Source: Acidobacteriota bacterium (GTDB taxonomy: Bacteria; Acidobacteriota; UBA6911; RPQK01; JAJDTT01). From it: a stretch of 53,529 bases of DNA. Position 1 is the stretch's first letter. Every line of letters begins with the position of its first letter. Shown here in pieces: positions 50,397 to 53,529 of this stretch. The translations under genes were made by a program, and so were the position numbers. The notes under the pieces are model-generated. The model ran no database searches. It was not told where the DNA came from and saw nothing but the letters and a program-made list of their open reading frames with translations. The stretch lies in contig JAJDTT010000280.1 in NCBI GenBank assembly GCA_022827025.1, positions 1 to 53,529 on the forward strand, in the 5' to 3' direction.

Positions 50397-53237
50397 ATGA
50401 TCTTCAGGTCGCGGCGCATCGTCTGGATTCTGGCGTTCTGGCTGCTGGCGGGAGGCCTGGGGTCCGCCCCCGTTCTGGCCCTGGAATCGCATCCGTCAGC
50501 GGCTTCCGATGCGCTACCCCTGGACCCGGCCGTCACCAAGGGGCGCCTGGACAACGGCCTCAGCTATTTCGTCCGGGTCCACCGCCAGCCCGAGAAGCGG
50601 ATGACCCTCTGGCTGGCGGTCAATGCCGGGTCCATGCAGGAGGACGACGACCAGCAGGGTCTGGCCCACTTCCTGGAGCACATGGCCTTCAACGGGACGC
50701 GCCGGTTCCAGAAACAGGAGATCGTGGACTACCTGGAGACCATCGGGATGCGTTTCGGCCCCGACGTCAACGCGTACACCTCGTTCGACGAGACGGTCTA
50801 CATGCTGGAGGTCCCCACGGACAATCCCGAATACATGGAGAAGGCCTTTCTGATTCTCCATGAATGGGCGCAGGGGATCGACCTGGACCCGGAGGAGGTG
50901 GAGAAGGAACGGGGCGTGGTCCTGGAGGAGCGGCGCGCCAGCCTGGGAGCCCAGACGCGGATCCGCAACCGGCAGTTTCCGGTCATCTTCAAGGGGTCCC
51001 GGTATGCAGATCGCCTGCCCATCGGCACCGAGGAGGTCCTGAAGGCGGCCCAACCCGAGGCGTTGAAGCGTTTTTACCGGGACTGGTACCGGCCCGGCCT
51101 GATGGCGGTGATCGCCGTCGGCGACTTCGACGGAAAGCAGGTGGAGACGGCGATTCGAGAGCGTTTCAGCGACCTCAAGGGACCTGAGAATCCGCGTCCC
51201 CGGGCGCTGCACCCGGTTCCGCCCCACGAGGAGACCCTGGTCAGCATCGTCACCGATCCGGAGGTTCCCGGCACCTCCGTCTCTCTCCTCAAGAAGCTGC
51301 CCGCGCTGCCCCAGAACAGCCGGGCCGCCTACCGTCAGATGGTGATCGAACGCCTGTTTCACGCCATGCTCAACGCCCGTCTGGAAGAGAAACGGCGCAC
51401 TCCCACCGCTCCGTTTCGCTTTTCCATGTCCCAGACCCTTCGGTCCATGGTCCGGTCCTCCGACATCCTGGTTCAGGCCGCCATGGCCAAGCAGGACCGG
51501 ATCGCCGAGAGCATGGAGGCCCTCCTCACCGAGGTGGAGCGGGCCACCGTCCATGGATTTCAGCCCTCGGAACTGGAGCGGGCCAAGAAGCAGATGCTGC
51601 GCGGCTACGAGACCGCCGCCCGGGAGAAGGACAAGGTCCGGTCGCGGCGCTACACCTCGGAGATTCTGCGGCACTTCCTGGTGGGTGAGGGAATGCCCGG
51701 GATCGACTACGAACTGGAGTTGCTGAAGGAGCTGCTCCCCGGCATCGCCGCCGATGATCTGAACGCCGTCGCCCGGGAGTGGGGACGGCCGGGAAGCCGG
51801 GTCGTCACCGTCACCGCCCTGGAAGGGACGCAGGTTCCGGACGAGGACGCGCTCCTGGCCCTGATGGACCGCGGCGGCCGGAACGTCGAGGCCTATCAGG
51901 ATCAGGCCAAGGCCGGTCCACTGGTGCCGGAACCTCCCACGGCCGGCAGCATGACCGGGGAATCCCGGATCCCGGAACTGGGGGTCACCGTTTGGAAGCT
52001 CTCCAACGGAGTCCGGGTGATCCTGAAGCCCACCGACTTCAAGAACGACGAAATCCTGCTCTCCGGGTTCAGCCCGGGAGGCCACTCCCTGGCCTCCGAC
52101 GAGGACTACCCGTCGGCCCTGTACGCCGACTCGGTGGTCGGAACGAGCGGAGCGGGAGGGTTCAGCGCCGTTGAGCTGGAAAAGACCCTGGCCGGCAAGG
52201 TGGTCCGGGTCTCCACCTCCATCTTCGAGCTGGAGGAAACGGTTCGCGGACGGGCGTCTCCCCAGGACCTGGAGACCATGCTGCAGTTGGTCTACCTTCG
52301 TCTGACCGCTCCCCGCCTCGACCCGGATGCCATCGCCGCGTGGAAAGCCAATGCCCTGGAATCGGTGCGCAACCGCCTGGTCATGCCCCAGGCCGTGTTC
52401 GGCGACCGGCTCCAGGAAGTGTTGAGCGGGAAGCATCTCCGGCGCCGGCCGCCCACCGAGGAGAGCCTGGGCCGGATGGACCCGGAGAAGGCGCTGAAGA
52501 TCTACCGGGAGCGGTTTCAGGACGCCGGCGACTTCACCTTCGTCCTGGTGGGGAACCTGGACCTGGAATCTCTGCGAGTGCCGTTGCTTACCTATCTGGG
52601 CGGGTTGCCCACCAACCGGCGCGAGGAGAACTGGCGGGACGTGGGCGTCCAGTCCCCGAAGGAAGCGGTCCGTTTCGAAGTGAAGAAGGGTCTCGAACCC
52701 AAGAGCCGGGTTCATATCCAGTATTTGGGCGATGCCGCCTGGAGCCGCCAGAGCCAGCACGACCTCGGGTCCCTGGCGCGGGTCTTGAGCATCCGCCTGC
52801 GGGAGGTGCTCCGGGAGGACATGGGCGGCACCTACGGCGTGCGGGTGCGAAGCCGCCTCCGCCGGCGGCCCACCGAGTCGTACTCCTTCACCATCTCCTT
52901 CGGCTGCGCCCCGGAGAACGTGGATCAGTTGGTGAAGGCCGCCCTCGACGAGATCGAGAAGGTCCGCGAGCACGGCGTGGACGACGAGATCCTGGTCAAG
53001 GTCCGCGAAGGCCAGGTCCGATCCCGGGAAGTGTCCCTGAAGCGCAACGGTTTCTGGCTGAACCGGCTGGCCGGCCACTACCGTTACGGCACCGATCCCC
53101 GTCTCATCCTGGACTATCAACCCCTGGTCGAGAGCGTCACCTCCGGCCGCATGCGGGACACGCTGCGGCAATACCTGAACCCCGAGCGCTACGTCATGGG
53201 GGTCCTCAACCCCGAGAAAAACGCTCCGGCCCCGTAG
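50397..53237 (+). CDS. Exported M16-family zinc metalloprotease
   Basis: 946 residues from ATG 50397 (ACGGAGGAAT upstream). The signal peptide is VWILAFWLLAGGLGSAPVLA. The inverted zinc motif HxxEH is complete: H91-F-L-E94-H95, with the third ligand E171 in EEVEKERGVVLEE. A second, inactive M16 half follows (about 510-930), including FVLVGNLDLESL and GGTYGVRVRSR. The two-half layout and length match PqqL-like/insulinase peptidases that degrade peptides or process receptors in the periplasm. A longer upstream frame overlaps the acetyltransferase and lacks a signal. Confidence 0.92.
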   Translation: MIFRSRRIVWILAFWLLAGGLGSAPVLALESHPSAASDALPLDPAVTKGRLDNGLSYFVRVHRQPEKRMTLWLAVNAGSMQEDDDQQGLAHFLEHMAFNGTRRFQKQEIVDYLETIGMRFGPDVNAYTSFDETVYMLEVPTDNPEYMEKAFLILHEWAQGIDLDPEEVEKERGVVLEERRASLGAQTRIRNRQFPVIFKGSRYADRLPIGTEEVLKAAQPEALKRFYRDWYRPGLMAVIAVGDFDGKQVETAIRERFSDLKGPENPRPRALHPVPPHEETLVSIVTDPEVPGTSVSLLKKLPALPQNSRAAYRQMVIERLFHAMLNARLEEKRRTPTAPFRFSMSQTLRSMVRSSDILVQAAMAKQDRIAESMEALLTEVERATVHGFQPSELERAKKQMLRGYETAAREKDKVRSRRYTSEILRHFLVGEGMPGIDYELELLKELLPGIAADDLNAVAREWGRPGSRVVTVTALEGTQVPDEDALLALMDRGGRNVEAYQDQAKAGPLVPEPPTAGSMTGESRIPELGVTVWKLSNGVRVILKPTDFKNDEILLSGFSPGGHSLASDEDYPSALYADSVVGTSGAGGFSAVELEKTLAGKVVRVSTSIFELEETVRGRASPQDLETMLQLVYLRLTAPRLDPDAIAAWKANALESVRNRLVMPQAVFGDRLQEVLSGKHLRRRPPTEESLGRMDPEKALKIYRERFQDAGDFTFVLVGNLDLESLRVPLLTYLGGLPTNRREENWRDVGVQSPKEAVRFEVKKGLEPKSRVHIQYLGDAAWSRQSQHDLGSLARVLSIRLREVLREDMGGTYGVRVRSRLRRRPTESYSFTISFGCAPENVDQLVKAALDEIEKVREHGVDDEILVKVREGQVRSREVSLKRNGFWLNRLAGHYRYGTDPRLILDYQPLVESVTSGRMRDTLRQYLNPERYVMGVLNPEKNAPAP

Positions 53238-53297
53238 GGCGCCCGCGAGACACTAAGCGACATCACACGGCAGTGCCAGAACGATTCGGATCCGTAG

Positions 53298-53318
53298 GGG
53301 CACCCCTTGTGGGTGCCC
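53298..53318. repeat. Palindromic repeat, GGGCACCC-CTTGT-GGGTGCCC
   Basis: An 8-bp perfect stem with a 5-nt loop lies 60-80 bp after the M16 stop. It resembles the GGGCAACC palindrome at 13836-13856. No U-run follows, so a REP-like element is favoured, although it may also help terminate the four-gene run. Confidence 0.5.
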
Positions 53319-53381
53319 TGCGGGGTCGCATCGTTCCCCGGCTGAGTCACCGCTCCACGTCGCAATTCCCGGCGCCCGGAA

Positions 53382-53468
53382 GGACGCCGATCCCAGTCGG
53401 CGCCGAGGACGCCGCCGCTCCAGACGCCGCTCCGGACGCCGATCCCAGTCGGCGACTAGAAAGTCGCC
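53382..53468. repeat. Clustered palindromic repeats, related to the left-end repeats
   Basis: The 21-bp sequence GGACGCCGATCCCAGTCGGC + G occurs twice, at 53382-53402 and 53434-53454; each has an internal GCCGA/TCGGC stem. GACGCCGCTCC (53423-53433) is the reverse complement of the left-end tandem core. GGCGACT-AGAA-AGTCGCC (53451-53468) mirrors the hairpin at 1111-1126. No gene was seen in 53238-53529. Confidence 0.6.
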
Positions 53469-53529
53469 GCTCCACCCCCCCGGTCCGGTAGTGCCCAGGC
53501 AATGGCCGGCGGACGGTGGCGCCGTTCAG

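Noticed and set aside
50514-53171. 885-residue minus-strand open frame opposite the M16 protease
   Set aside because: The plus strand has an intact HxxEH protease with signal and RBS; the antisense frame has no recognisable feature.

Overview
The window is about 53.5 kb of GC-rich, densely coded bacterial DNA without rRNA, tRNA or CRISPR. Gene content points to an Acidobacteriota-like, Gram-negative heterotroph. The evidence is a GWxTD-domain protein, an Oar-like TonB-dependent receptor with an N-terminal carboxypeptidase-regulatory domain, an ASPIC/UnbV FG-GAP protein paired with a TPR protein, a PQQ dehydrogenase, many lipoprotein or Tat-type exports, and clear GGAGG-type ribosome binding sites. 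The phylum is an inference from gene content; no marker gene is present.

Left part (1-18.3 kb). This holds a truncated NAAAR/OSBS-type enolase-superfamily enzyme, a convergent secreted PQQ dehydrogenase, and an orphan DUF4143 AAA ATPase behind a repeat-rich promoter. Next come two tandem NCS2 (xanthine/uracil-type) permeases, each with a C-terminal GHKL/RsbW-like ATPase domain. A complete Fe(III) ABC importer operon (binding protein, fused permease, ATPase) follows, preceded by a Fur-like palindrome, and then an ankyrin-repeat lipoprotein. A four-gene minus-strand operon encodes an MFS transporter, a maleate isomerase/EutA-like enzyme, a creatinase/ectoine-hydrolase-like M24 protein lacking metal ligands, and a phosphotriesterase-like amidohydrolase.

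Centre (18.3-46.4 kb). A 150-bp tandem repeat with three hairpins per unit abuts a frameshifted HicB-like gene. Beyond it lies an island of secreted proteins. Seven belong to a divergent five-bladed beta-propeller group resembling the GH32/GH43/GH130 fold; five of these end in a shared C-terminal beta domain with an LYxFQF-like terminus, and one carries LamG instead. Between them are a MOSC protein, a GWxTD protein, an ASPIC/UnbV + TPR pair, a neutral-ceramidase-like hydrolase with LamG, a CehA/McbA-type PHP metallohydrolase, an uncharacterised secreted protein and a large TonB receptor. The island reads as outer-membrane and periplasmic machinery for an unknown glycan or glycoconjugate. No SusD, sulfatase or dedicated regulator was seen, so this is a hypothesis.

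Right part (46.4-53.5 kb). Four co-directional genes follow a 578-bp regulatory gap: a sugar-acid dehydratase-like enolase-superfamily enzyme, a secreted BNR/sialidase-like protein, a tandem GNAT acetyltransferase and a secreted M16 zinc protease. The window ends in palindromic intergenic repeats. The same repeat family occurs near the left end in the opposite orientation.
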